A stretch of DNA of 64,000 nucleotides from Bradyrhizobium sp. sGM-13 (GTDB lineage Bacteria > Pseudomonadota > Alphaproteobacteria > Rhizobiales > Xanthobacteraceae). The notes below the pieces were generated by a model. The model did no database searches. It worked only from the letters and a program-made list of their open reading frames with translations, and was not told where the DNA came from. Position 1 is the first letter of the stretch, and every line of letters starts with the position of its first letter. The stretch lies in NCBI RefSeq assembly GCF_018398875.1, contig NZ_JAGWDK010000018.1, positions 84,662 to 148,661 on the forward strand, in the 5' to 3' direction. Below are positions 16,458-24,252 of this stretch, piece after piece. Made by a program: the position numbers and the translations under genes.

Positions 16458-17369
16458 TCAGATCGCGACCACCGGATGACGCAGCCGGCCGATGCCCGTT
16501 ACTTCGGCTTCCACCACATCGCCAGGCCACAGCCATTCCTGCGGAGAGCGGCCGGCGCCGACGCCCTCGGGCGTGCCCGTCGCGATGATGTCTCCCGGCT
16601 CCAACGTCATCGCGGCCGAAATGTCGGCGATCAGGAGCGGCACCTTGAACAGCATGTGGCGGGTGTTGGATCGCTGCTTCTCGACGCCGTTCACCGTCAG
16701 CCAGAGATCGAGTGCATGCGGATCGGTGATTTCGTCCGCCGTGACGATGCACGGCCCGAACGGCGCATAGGTGTCCTGCCCCTTGGAGTAGATCCACTGG
16801 TCGGCGCGGCGATTGTCGCGGGCGCTGACGTCGATCATCACGCTGTAGCCGAACACGAAGCCGAGCGCTTCGGCTTCCGACACGCGCCGCGCGGTTCGCC
16901 CCATCACAACCGCAAGCTCGACTTCCCAGTCGAGTTGCTGCGTGATCGCCTTGTTGTGCTGAATCGCTTCGTCCGGCCCGATGACGCTGGTCGGCGGCTT
17001 CGAAAAGATGATCGGCTGCTTGGGCAGGTCCTTGGCGGTGTCGAGGGCGCGCGAGGATTCCGCGACGTGCTCGACGTAATTGAGACCGATGCCGAAAATG
17101 TTTTTTCGGGGACGCGGTATCGGCGCCAGCAGCCGGACATTTGCAAGCGGAAATGCAGCGCCGACCGGCCAGTTATCCCCGCCTTCGTTCAGTATGTTCT
17201 TGAGCGCCGCCAAAGCGGGCGGCCCCAAATCGATGAAATCGAGCATCGACGACGGAAGGCAGACGCCGGCATCCTGGCCAGCCTTGGCGACATCCAGGAC
17301 GAGATCGTCAACGACGGCGCCGAGACGGGCGGCAGCCTCAACATTGCCGCGATAGGTAACAAGACGCAC
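16458..17369 (-). CDS. Fumarylacetoacetate hydrolase family protein
   Basis: The 303-residue protein carries the FAH-family core: GIGLNYVEHVAESSR, then DWEVELAVVMGRTARRVSEAEAL, where the acidic residues bind the divalent metal, then GTPEGVGAGRSPQEWLWPGD. Family members hydrolyse C-C bonds of acylpyruvates or decarboxylate/hydrate ring-cleavage products. Lying directly downstream of a gentisate-dioxygenase-like cupin, it is a good candidate fumarylpyruvate or maleylpyruvate hydrolase. It is separated from the cupin by the palindromic repeat at 17384-17476. Confidence 0.9.
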   Translation of the reverse strand: MRLVTYRGNVEAAARLGAVVDDLVLDVAKAGQDAGVCLPSSMLDFIDLGPPALAALKNILNEGGDNWPVGAAFPLANVRLLAPIPRPRKNIFGIGLNYVEHVAESSRALDTAKDLPKQPIIFSKPPTSVIGPDEAIQHNKAITQQLDWEVELAVVMGRTARRVSEAEALGFVFGYSVMIDVSARDNRRADQWIYSKGQDTYAPFGPCIVTADEITDPHALDLWLTVNGVEKQRSNTRHMLFKVPLLIADISAAMTLEPGDIIATGTPEGVGAGRSPQEWLWPGDVVEAEVTGIGRLRHPVVAI

Positions 17370-17383
17370 GATGCTCTCCTATA

Positions 17384-17476
17384 GCGTTTTCAAGCGAACT
17401 GGATACCGGTTCGCGTGAAGAAAACGCGTCAAACAGAAGTCTAGAGCTTCGGTTCTGATCAGAACCGAAGCTCTAG
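17384..17476. repeat. Composite interspersed palindromic repeat
   Basis: Two hairpins lie side by side. At about 17384-17431 GCGTTTTC pairs with GAAAACGC around an inner GCGAAC/GGTTCGC repeat. At 17441-17476 there is a perfect 36-bp palindrome whose half-site is CTAGAGCTTCGGTTCTGA; it includes the stop codon of the cupin gene. I recognise both units as common dispersed elements of Bradyrhizobium genomes. The strong hairpins may stabilise or end the upstream part of the operon transcript. Confidence 0.8.
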
Positions 17477-18600
17477 GATACGAGCGGCTGGCGGCCGCCA
17501 TTGTCGCCAAAAGCTTCCTCGCGATAGAGCCCGAGCGCGTGCATGACCGGCAGGTCGTTGAAGGTGAAGAGGCAGGCGTCCTCACTGGTGGAGGCGTTCA
17601 CATGTTCATGCCAGGCCCAGGACGGAACGCAGAAGATGTCCCGCTCCTTCCAGTCGAAGCGCTTGCCGTCGATGATCGAGTGGCCGCGGCCCTTCGCGAC
17701 CTGATAGATGAAGCTGCCGGTGTGACGATGCGCGCGCGTGCTTTCGCCCGGCCGCAGCATCTGCATCGACGCGCCGATGGTCTGCATCACCGGACCGCCG
17801 GTCACCGGGTTGACGTAGTTCATGAGAACGCCGTCATATGGCGAGCCGTCGGTGGCTTTGGCGTAACGCTGCAGCGCCTCGTAGGTCGGACCCCACTCAT
17901 ATTTCAGTAGCGGCGAATATCCCTTGGACCATTCGGCGCCCGCCGGGCGCAGGCCGGGATTGCCCCAGGTGTGCGTCATGTCGTCGACGGGATAACCGAC
18001 GCTCTGTTGCAGGTCGGGGTGAACCACATAGAAGTTGGCTTCGAGCGTGTTGACGAGGGGAATGTCGAGGCCGTCCTGCCAGATGCATGGCGTGCCGTCG
18101 CTGGAGACGCCATGCTCGTGCCAGGTGCCGTTCGGCGTCAGCACAAAGTCGTTGGTACCGAGCGTCATCTTGTGACCATCGACGATGGTATAGGCGCCCT
18201 CGCCTTCCATAATGAAGCGGAGCGCGGAGGCCGAGTGGGCGTGGGCGGATGCGACCTCGCCCGGATGCATCACCTGCAGGCCGGAATAGAGCCAGCCCAC
18301 CGCGGCGGCGTGCTCGCGACGTCCGGGATTGTTCAGATAGATGACGCGGCGCCCGGCCTTTTCGGGTGACACCAGCTCAACGGAACGCAGCACGTGCGCG
18401 CGGAGGTCCTCATAGCGCCACAGCACCGGAACGGAGGACGATTTGGGCTGCCACGGCTCGATCTTGTTGGCGACCGTCCAGAGTGCGCCCGTCTCCAGGC
18501 GTTCGAGTTCGTCATAATAGGCGAGCAATTCAGGGGTGTCTTCGACATTGGCCCGCCCCGCCACATCTTCCCGATGGTTTTCACGCGCTTTCGTTGCCAT
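17473..18600 (-). CDS. Gentisate 1,2-dioxygenase-like bicupin
   Basis: The 375-residue protein has two cupin domains. The first carries the metal-binding pattern ASAHAHSASALRFIMEGEGAY, then WHEHG; the second has AHRHTGSFIYQVAKGRGHS, then WAWHEHVN. This arrangement fits gentisate, salicylate, 5-nitrosalicylate and 1-hydroxy-2-naphthoate dioxygenases, which are Fe(II) enzymes that open ortho-hydroxylated benzoates. The ATG at 18600 follows GGAGG. The Rieske oxygenase in the divergent operon could supply the hydroxylated ring and the FAH-family hydrolase the next step. The exact substrate is not predictable. Confidence 0.88.
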   Translation of the reverse strand: MATKARENHREDVAGRANVEDTPELLAYYDELERLETGALWTVANKIEPWQPKSSSVPVLWRYEDLRAHVLRSVELVSPEKAGRRVIYLNNPGRREHAAAVGWLYSGLQVMHPGEVASAHAHSASALRFIMEGEGAYTIVDGHKMTLGTNDFVLTPNGTWHEHGVSSDGTPCIWQDGLDIPLVNTLEANFYVVHPDLQQSVGYPVDDMTHTWGNPGLRPAGAEWSKGYSPLLKYEWGPTYEALQRYAKATDGSPYDGVLMNYVNPVTGGPVMQTIGASMQMLRPGESTRAHRHTGSFIYQVAKGRGHSIIDGKRFDWKERDIFCVPSWAWHEHVNASTSEDACLFTFNDLPVMHALGLYREEAFGDNGGRQPLVS

Positions 18601-18650
18601 GTCGCCCTCCTGTGAGTTGGCGCCGCTTCCGGCGTCGCGGTGTCAATCAT

Positions 18651-19046
18651 CTAATCAGGTGTCATTGCAATCGCCTGGATTTCTACCTTGGCACGATCCT
18701 CGACCAACCCCGATACCTGCAGCGCGGTCATGGCCGGAAAGTGCCGGCCCATGACACCGCGATAGGCTACGCCGATTTCCTTCAGGCGCGCCGAATACTC
18801 CTTGCGATCGAGCAGGAACCAGGTCATCGACACCACGTGCCCGGGCGTAGCACCACCGGCGCGCAAGACCGCATCGATGTTCTTCAGGGTCTGGCCGATC
18901 TGATCCACCAGATCATCGGACTCGAACTTGCAGTGCTCGTTCCAGCCGATCTGGCCGGCGACGAAGATCATCCTGCCGCGAGCGGCGATGCCGTTCGCGT
19001 ACCCCCTCGGCTTGGCCCAACCGGGTGGTTGCAAGACTTCGAACAT
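18651..19046 (-). CDS. RidA-family protein lacking the catalytic arginine
   Basis: The 131-residue protein has the YjgF/RidA fold (QIGWN, RAGGATPGHVVSMTWFL, VEIQAIA). In archetypal RidA an arginine (Arg105 in E. coli) precedes the LPKD turn and is needed for imine/enamine deamination; here the aligned stretch reads QVSGLVED with Gly113. It therefore belongs to a divergent Rid subgroup, many of which sit in catabolic operons for aromatic or amino compounds. It is the second gene of the leftward operon, 43 bp below the acyl-CoA dehydrogenase. Confidence 0.88.
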   Translation of the reverse strand: MFEVLQPPGWAKPRGYANGIAARGRMIFVAGQIGWNEHCKFESDDLVDQIGQTLKNIDAVLRAGGATPGHVVSMTWFLLDRKEYSARLKEIGVAYRGVMGRHFPAMTALQVSGLVEDRAKVEIQAIAMTPD

Positions 19047-19073
19047 TTCATACTCCCGTAGCGCAGGACGCGA

Positions 19074-19089
19074 CTGAACGGCCGTTCAG
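19074..19089. promoter_or_regulatory. Perfect 16-bp palindrome in the acyl-CoA dehydrogenase-RidA gap
   Basis: CTGAACGGCCGTTCAG is perfectly symmetrical and resembles operators of TetR-family repressors (TGAACG-N-CGTTCA). It lies between the stop of the acyl-CoA dehydrogenase gene and the RidA start at 19046. It may mark an internal promoter for the RidA-cupin part. No TetR gene is present in the window. A terminator role is less likely without a loop or T-run. Confidence 0.4.
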
Positions 19090-20265
19090 CTAGACCGCCT
19101 TCAGGACGTCGCGTCCGATGATGAGTTTCTGGACTTCGGTCGCGCCTTCATAGATGCGCAACGCACGTATCTCGCGATAGAGCTGCTCAACAACTTCGCC
19201 CGAGCGCACGCCGCGGCCGCCGAACATCTGTACGGCGCGGTCGATCACCGCTTGCGCGGTTTCGGTCGCGACCATTTTGGCCATTGCCGCTTCACGGGTC
19301 GTGGAAGCCTTCTGCACGTCGCGCCGCCATGCCGCGCGGTAGGTGAGAAGCGCGCTGGCATCGACGCCTGCGGCCATGTCGCCTAGGGCTGCCTGCGTCA
19401 ACTGCTGGTCGCCCAGCACGCCACCGAACATCCTCCGTGACAGTGCATGCGCCACCGCCTCATCCAGCGCGCGGCGGGCAAAACCCAGCGCGGCGGCCGC
19501 GACCGATGCGCGGAAGATATCGAGAGTGCGCATCGCAATCTTGAAACCTTCGCCCGGCGAACCCAACAGCCGCACCGCCGGTATCCGGCAGCCCTCGAAA
19601 CGCAACGTCGCCAGCGGGTGCGGCGCCATCACATCGATGCGATCGGCAATCGAAAAACCCGGATCGTCCGGCAGCACCACGAAGGCCGAAATGCCACGCG
19701 CGCCCGGCGCCTCGCCGGTTCGCGCAAACAGCGTATAGACGTCGGCAATGCCGCCGTTGGAGATCCAGGTCTTCTCGCCATCCAGAATATAGTGGTCGCC
19801 TTCGCGGCGGGCGCTGCAGCTCATGGCTGCGACGTCGGAACCGGCCTCCTTCTCCGACAAGGCAAAGGCGGCAATCCATTCGCCACGCCGCGCCTTCGGC
19901 AGCACCAGCGCGCGCAATTCGGGCGACCCGGCAATCGCCACCGCACCGGTCCCTAGTCCCTGCATCGCAAATGCGAAATCGGCGAGCCCGCTGTGCCAGG
20001 CAAGCGTTTCGCGGGCGAGACAGATCAGCCGCGAGTCGATCACTGCATCGGACTGATCGCCTGCGACCGATGCTTCCAGCAATCCGGCCGCACCAAGCTG
20101 GCGTACCAGCGAACGGCAGGTTTCGTCGACGTCATGGCCATGCGTGTCGCCAAGGTCGGCTGCAAATGCGTCGAGCGCGTCGGCGTATTCGCTGTGGCGG
20201 GAATCGAAGAACGGCCACGCGAGGTGTTCGCGCGACGGCCCGCGTAATGGCGAAACCGGAGTCAT
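19090..20265 (-). CDS. Acyl-CoA dehydrogenase
   Basis: I place the start at ATG 20265, which follows GGGAG at six bases, giving 391 residues. The protein has the family order: ALSEKEAGSDVAAMSCSA (flavin/substrate site), ISNGGIADVYTLFART, RRMFGGVLGDQQLTQ, MFGGRGVRSGEVVEQLYREIRALRIYEGATEVQ with the catalytic Glu of the YEGATE segment. It uses FAD to introduce an alpha-beta double bond into an acyl-CoA, passing electrons to ETF. It heads the leftward operon and is divergent from the IorA gene. Confidence 0.92.
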   Translation of the reverse strand: MTPVSPLRGPSREHLAWPFFDSRHSEYADALDAFAADLGDTHGHDVDETCRSLVRQLGAAGLLEASVAGDQSDAVIDSRLICLARETLAWHSGLADFAFAMQGLGTGAVAIAGSPELRALVLPKARRGEWIAAFALSEKEAGSDVAAMSCSARREGDHYILDGEKTWISNGGIADVYTLFARTGEAPGARGISAFVVLPDDPGFSIADRIDVMAPHPLATLRFEGCRIPAVRLLGSPGEGFKIAMRTLDIFRASVAAAALGFARRALDEAVAHALSRRMFGGVLGDQQLTQAALGDMAAGVDASALLTYRAAWRRDVQKASTTREAAMAKMVATETAQAVIDRAVQMFGGRGVRSGEVVEQLYREIRALRIYEGATEVQKLIIGRDVLKAV

Positions 20266-20328
20266 GTCAGTCTCCCGCAAAGGCCGGTTTTGCGCGCGCC
20301 CGCCAAGTGCAACGCGCGCCTCAATAAT

Positions 20329-20346
20329 GTTTCATGGCTAAAATAT
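20329..20346 (+). promoter_or_regulatory. Operator-like site 3 upstream of the acyl-CoA dehydrogenase operon
   Basis: GTTTCATGGCTAAAATAT agrees at 14 of its first 16 positions with site 4 (GTTTGATGTCTAAAAT at 20485) in the same orientation 156 bp away. It lies 64-81 bp upstream of the leftward acyl-CoA dehydrogenase start, a usual position for a promoter-proximal operator. Confidence 0.45.
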
Positions 20347-20470
20347 CCTGTCAAGCGAACCGGCCGCCGATCGGAAGCCCGGCGCGTGTGCACGAAGCCT
20401 ATGAAACAGGCTAGAAAACGCGCTCAAATGCGCGTGAAGCGTTTTGCGGCCTCAGAACTCGCGGGTCCGA

Positions 20471-20503
20471 TTGACATCATTTTTGTTTGATGTCTAAAAT
20501 TAT
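20471..20503 (+). promoter_or_regulatory. Promoter and operator-like site 4 of the IorAB-Rieske operon
   Basis: TTGACA (20471-20476), an 18-bp spacer and TAAAAT (20495-20500) form a strong sigma-70-type promoter. The spacer holds a perfect inverted repeat, GACATCA (20473-20479) and TGATGTC (20488-20494), and the site GTTTGATGTCTAAAAT (20485-20500) that covers the -10 box. Binding there would block RNA polymerase, so repression is expected. The MarR protein encoded at the end of this operon is the obvious candidate. Confidence 0.6.
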
Positions 20504-20546
20504 ATTAGGTCATCCGGAGTTCCGGGCGAGCCCTCAGGAGGCGAGC

Positions 20547-22709
20547 ATGGCAGAACGCTCTTTCGCGCGCGAGGTGGAAGACCTGAAGCTCGGCGGCGGC
20601 CAGGAATTTCGCGGCGAAGGCATCCTCGCCATTACCAAGGCGCTGCTGGAATGCGGCGTCAGCTATGTCGCCGGTTACCAGGGCGCGCCGATCTCGCATC
20701 TGATGGACGTGCTGTCGGACGCGCAGGACATTCTTTCCGACCTCGGTGTGCATTTCGAATCCAGCGCCAGCGAGGCCACCGCCGCGGCAACGCTGGCTGC
20801 CTCCGTGATGTATCCGGTGCGTGGCGCGGTCACCTTCAAGGCGCCGGTCGGCATCAACGTCGCGTCTGACGCGCTCGCCAACCTCTCCTCGGGCGGTGTG
20901 ACCGGCGGCGCGCTGATCATCATCGGCGAGGATTACGGCGAAGGCTCCTCCATCATGCAGGAGCGTTCGCATGCGTTCGCGATGAAGTCGCAGCTCTGGC
21001 TGGTCGATCCGCGACCGAACGTGGCCTCCATCGTCAAGGCCGTGCACGATTCCTTCGAGCTGTCGGAGGCGTCGAATACGCCTGTCATGCTGGAGGTACG
21101 GATACGCGCTTGCCATGTGCATGGCCGCTTCGCCACCCGCGACAACGTCCGTCCCGCCTTTCCGCTGTCCCGCGCGCTGGATCAGCCGTCGCGCGACACC
21201 AACCGTATCGTGCTGCCGCCGGCCTCGTTCCTGCACGAGAAGCAGAAGGTCGAGCATCGCTGGCCCGCCGCGGTCGAATTCATCCACGCCCGCGGCATGA
21301 ACGAGACCTTCGACGGCGACATCGACGATATCGGCATCATCATGCAGGGCGGCATGTACAACGGCGTCATCACCGCGCTGCGCGAGGCCGGGCTTGCCGA
21401 TATCTGGGGCGAGACGCGCGTGCCGCTCTACGTGATGAACGTGACCTACCCGATCGTCGACCGCGAGGTGATCGACTTCTGCCACGGCAAGAAAGCGGTG
21501 CTGATGGTCGAGGAAGGACAGCCCGAGTTCATCGAGCAGGCGTTGCACAAGATTCTGCGCAACGCGGACATCCCGGCCAAGCTGCACGGCAAGGACCTGT
21601 TCCCGATGGCCGGCGAATATACATCACAAGTCATGGGCGAAGCGATCGGCGCTTTCATCCGCCGCTGGCGCCCGGATGCCTTGTCGGATGCCGCGCGCGC
21701 GCCGAACATCGACCGCACTGAGGTCGATGAGAAAATCCGCGTGCTCGCCGACGTGGTGCCGCCGCGCCCGCCCGGCTTCTGCACCGGCTGTCCCGAGCGG
21801 CCGATTTTTTCCGCAATGAAACTGGTTGAGAAGGAACTCGGACCTCATCACATCGCCGCCGATATCGGCTGCCACTTATTCTCGATCCTGCCGCCGTTCA
21901 ATATCGGCGCCACCACGATGGGATACGGACTAGGCCCGGCCTCCGCCTCCGCCTTCAATGTGCCTGCGGGCAAGCGGCCGATCTCGATGATGGGCGACGG
22001 CGGCTTCTGGCACAACGGGTTGACCAGCGGCGTCGGCAATGCCGTCTTCAACCAGCACGATGGCGTGATCGTCGTGGTCGACAATTACTATTCCGCCGCG
22101 ACCGGCGGCCAGGATATCCCCTCCTCGCGCGCCGACAACCGTTCGCGTTCGACCAAGCACCCGATCGTCGAGGCGGTGAAGGGCGTCGGCGCCAAATGGG
22201 TGCGCCAGATCGACCGCACTTACGATGTCACGCGCATGCGCGACACGCTGCGCGAGGCGCTGACGACGGAGGAGAAGGGCCCAAAGATCATCGTCGCTTC
22301 GTCGGAGTGCATGCTGAACAAGCAGCGCCGCGTGAAACCGCTGGTGGCCGCTGCCGCCAAGCGCGGTGAGCGCATCGTGCGCGAGCGCTTCGGTGTCGAT
22401 GAGGATGTATGTTCCGGCGACCACGCGTGCATCCGCCTGTCCGGCTGCCCCTCGCTGTCGGTGAAGCCGACCAGCGATCCCCTGAAGGACAATCCAGTCG
22501 CCGCTGTCGACGATAGTTGCGTCGGCTGCGGCCATTGCGGCGAGGTCGCGGACGCTGCTGTCTTGTGTCCCTCATTCTATCGCGCCGACATCGTTTCCAA
22601 TCCGACCCCGTTCGAAATGCGGCTCGATCGCCTCTGGCAACGAATGATCGGCGCTTTGCAGCGCTGGCGCGCCGGACGCCGCGTCACGTTCGAGCAGGAG
22701 CCGGCATGA
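20547..22709 (+). CDS. iorA: Indolepyruvate ferredoxin oxidoreductase, alpha subunit-like
   Basis: The start is ATG 20547, preceded by a perfect AGGAGG; the product has 720 residues. It is a thiamine-diphosphate enzyme of the 2-oxoacid:ferredoxin oxidoreductase family: pyrimidine-binding domain at the N-terminus, the GFCTGCPERPIFSAMK and MGDGGFWHNGLTSGVGNAV (TPP-binding GDG..N) motifs in the second half, and a C-terminal 4Fe-4S region with VCSGDHACIRLSGC near 620 and CVGCGHCG near 658. Family members decarboxylate aryl pyruvates to aryl-acetyl-CoA. Its place beside a Rieske oxygenase is unusual and its true substrate is unknown. Confidence 0.88.
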   Translation: MAERSFAREVEDLKLGGGQEFRGEGILAITKALLECGVSYVAGYQGAPISHLMDVLSDAQDILSDLGVHFESSASEATAAATLAASVMYPVRGAVTFKAPVGINVASDALANLSSGGVTGGALIIIGEDYGEGSSIMQERSHAFAMKSQLWLVDPRPNVASIVKAVHDSFELSEASNTPVMLEVRIRACHVHGRFATRDNVRPAFPLSRALDQPSRDTNRIVLPPASFLHEKQKVEHRWPAAVEFIHARGMNETFDGDIDDIGIIMQGGMYNGVITALREAGLADIWGETRVPLYVMNVTYPIVDREVIDFCHGKKAVLMVEEGQPEFIEQALHKILRNADIPAKLHGKDLFPMAGEYTSQVMGEAIGAFIRRWRPDALSDAARAPNIDRTEVDEKIRVLADVVPPRPPGFCTGCPERPIFSAMKLVEKELGPHHIAADIGCHLFSILPPFNIGATTMGYGLGPASASAFNVPAGKRPISMMGDGGFWHNGLTSGVGNAVFNQHDGVIVVVDNYYSAATGGQDIPSSRADNRSRSTKHPIVEAVKGVGAKWVRQIDRTYDVTRMRDTLREALTTEEKGPKIIVASSECMLNKQRRVKPLVAAAAKRGERIVRERFGVDEDVCSGDHACIRLSGCPSLSVKPTSDPLKDNPVAAVDDSCVGCGHCGEVADAAVLCPSFYRADIVSNPTPFEMRLDRLWQRMIGALQRWRAGRRVTFEQEPA

Positions 22710-24250
22710 ACGTCTCGGTCGCGCCCTCCTCCATCGCGCTTAGTCAGGCTCGCCCGATCACCGTTGCGGTGCTGGCGATGGGTGGTCAGGGCGGCGGCGT
22801 GCTGGTGGACTGGATCGTGGCACTGGCCGAGCGGCGCGGCTGGTACGCGCAATCGACATCGGTTCCCGGCGTCGCCCAGCGCACCGGCGCCACGATCTAT
22901 TACATCGAGATGATCGCGCCCGACACGAGCAAGCCCGACCGCCACCCCGTGCTGTCGCTGATGCCAGCGCCGGGCAAGGTCGACATCGTGATCGGCGCCG
23001 AATTGATGGAAGCTGGCCGCGCCATCCTGCGCGGGCTGGTCTCGCCTGATCGCACGCTGTTGATAGGTTCGTCCCACCGCTCATTGGCCGTGATCGAGAA
23101 GACCGCGCCCGGCGACGGTACCGCCGACGCGGCGCAGGTCTATGAGGCGGCAAACGTCGCCGCCAACCGCTTTATCGCCTTCGATATGGCTGAAATCGCC
23201 GATGCCGCCGGCAGCGTGGTTTCCTCGGTGCTGTTCGGTGCGCTCGCGGGCTCCGGCGCTCTGCCCTTTGCCACCGAGGATTTTGAAGCCACGATCCGGG
23301 CAGCGGGGGTCGGTGTCGATGCCAGCCTGCGCGCCTTCACTACCGGCCGCGAACGGGCCGTGGCCATGGTCAAGCAGGATCCCAAGATCAAGCCTGCGGC
23401 GAAGCCGCCGCTCGCAAAGCATTTTCCGCGCCTCGAGCCGATCGGCCACACTGGCTATGACGCGCTGATCGCGCGAGCGCGACAGTTGCCGGAAGCGCTG
23501 CACGGCATCGTCGCGGCCGGCTTGCAGCGCGTGGTAGATTATCAGGATGTCGCATACGGCAGTGAATATCTCGACCGGCTCGAAGCGATGCCGCGCGAGG
23601 CGACCGGCCTGCTGCAGGCTTTTGCAAAGTATCTCGCGGTCGCAATGGCCTATGACGACGTGATTCGCGTGGCCGATCTGAAGACGCGAGCGGGACGATT
23701 CGACCGGGTCCGCCGCGAGGTCCGCGCCGGCGACGACCAGGTGGTCGCGATCACCGAGTTCTTCCATCCACGGGTTGAGGAACTGGCCGGACTCCTGCCA
23801 CCAGTTCTCGGCGAAAAAGTCGAGCGTAGCCAGCGGCTGGCTCGGCTGATCGATCGGGGACGTAAACTGCGCACCACCGCGCCGTCGTCGTTCCTGCTGC
23901 TGTACGGGGTGGCCGGACTGCGGCGCTTGCGACGGCGCACGCTGCGGCATGCGCGCGAGATGCGCCATCTCGAGGAGTGGGTGCAGCGCGTCCGGAAGTT
24001 CGCCGGGACCGATCCGGCGCTTGCGACCGCCGTGTGTGAGGCTCGCCGTCTCGTCGGCGGCTATTCGGATACGCATTCGCGCGGTGAATCGAAGTTCGAC
24101 AAGGTCATGCTTGCGTCCGAGCGCCTGGCCGGCCGGCCCGATGCCGCCGAATGGGTACAGCGGCTGACCAAGGTGGCACTGAAGGACGCCGACGGCACTG
24201 AGCTCGACGGCGCCTTGCGCACCGTCGAGACACTGTTCGAGGACGCCTGA
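22706..24250 (+). CDS. iorB: Indolepyruvate oxidoreductase, beta subunit-like
   Basis: Starting at ATG 22706, which overlaps the upstream stop by 4 bp, the 514-residue protein has a gamma-type domain (VAVLAMGGQGGGVLVDWIV, then STSVPGVAQRTGATIYYIE) in about the first 200 residues. A long arginine-rich helical C-terminal extension of about 300 residues follows, of the kind found in aerobic IorB proteins (DUF6537-like). It forms the partner of the alpha subunit. It is followed after two bases by the reductase gene. Confidence 0.88.
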   Translation: MNVSVAPSSIALSQARPITVAVLAMGGQGGGVLVDWIVALAERRGWYAQSTSVPGVAQRTGATIYYIEMIAPDTSKPDRHPVLSLMPAPGKVDIVIGAELMEAGRAILRGLVSPDRTLLIGSSHRSLAVIEKTAPGDGTADAAQVYEAANVAANRFIAFDMAEIADAAGSVVSSVLFGALAGSGALPFATEDFEATIRAAGVGVDASLRAFTTGRERAVAMVKQDPKIKPAAKPPLAKHFPRLEPIGHTGYDALIARARQLPEALHGIVAAGLQRVVDYQDVAYGSEYLDRLEAMPREATGLLQAFAKYLAVAMAYDDVIRVADLKTRAGRFDRVRREVRAGDDQVVAITEFFHPRVEELAGLLPPVLGEKVERSQRLARLIDRGRKLRTTAPSSFLLLYGVAGLRRLRRRTLRHAREMRHLEEWVQRVRKFAGTDPALATAVCEARRLVGGYSDTHSRGESKFDKVMLASERLAGRPDAAEWVQRLTKVALKDADGTELDGALRTVETLFEDA

Positions 24251-24252
24251 GG

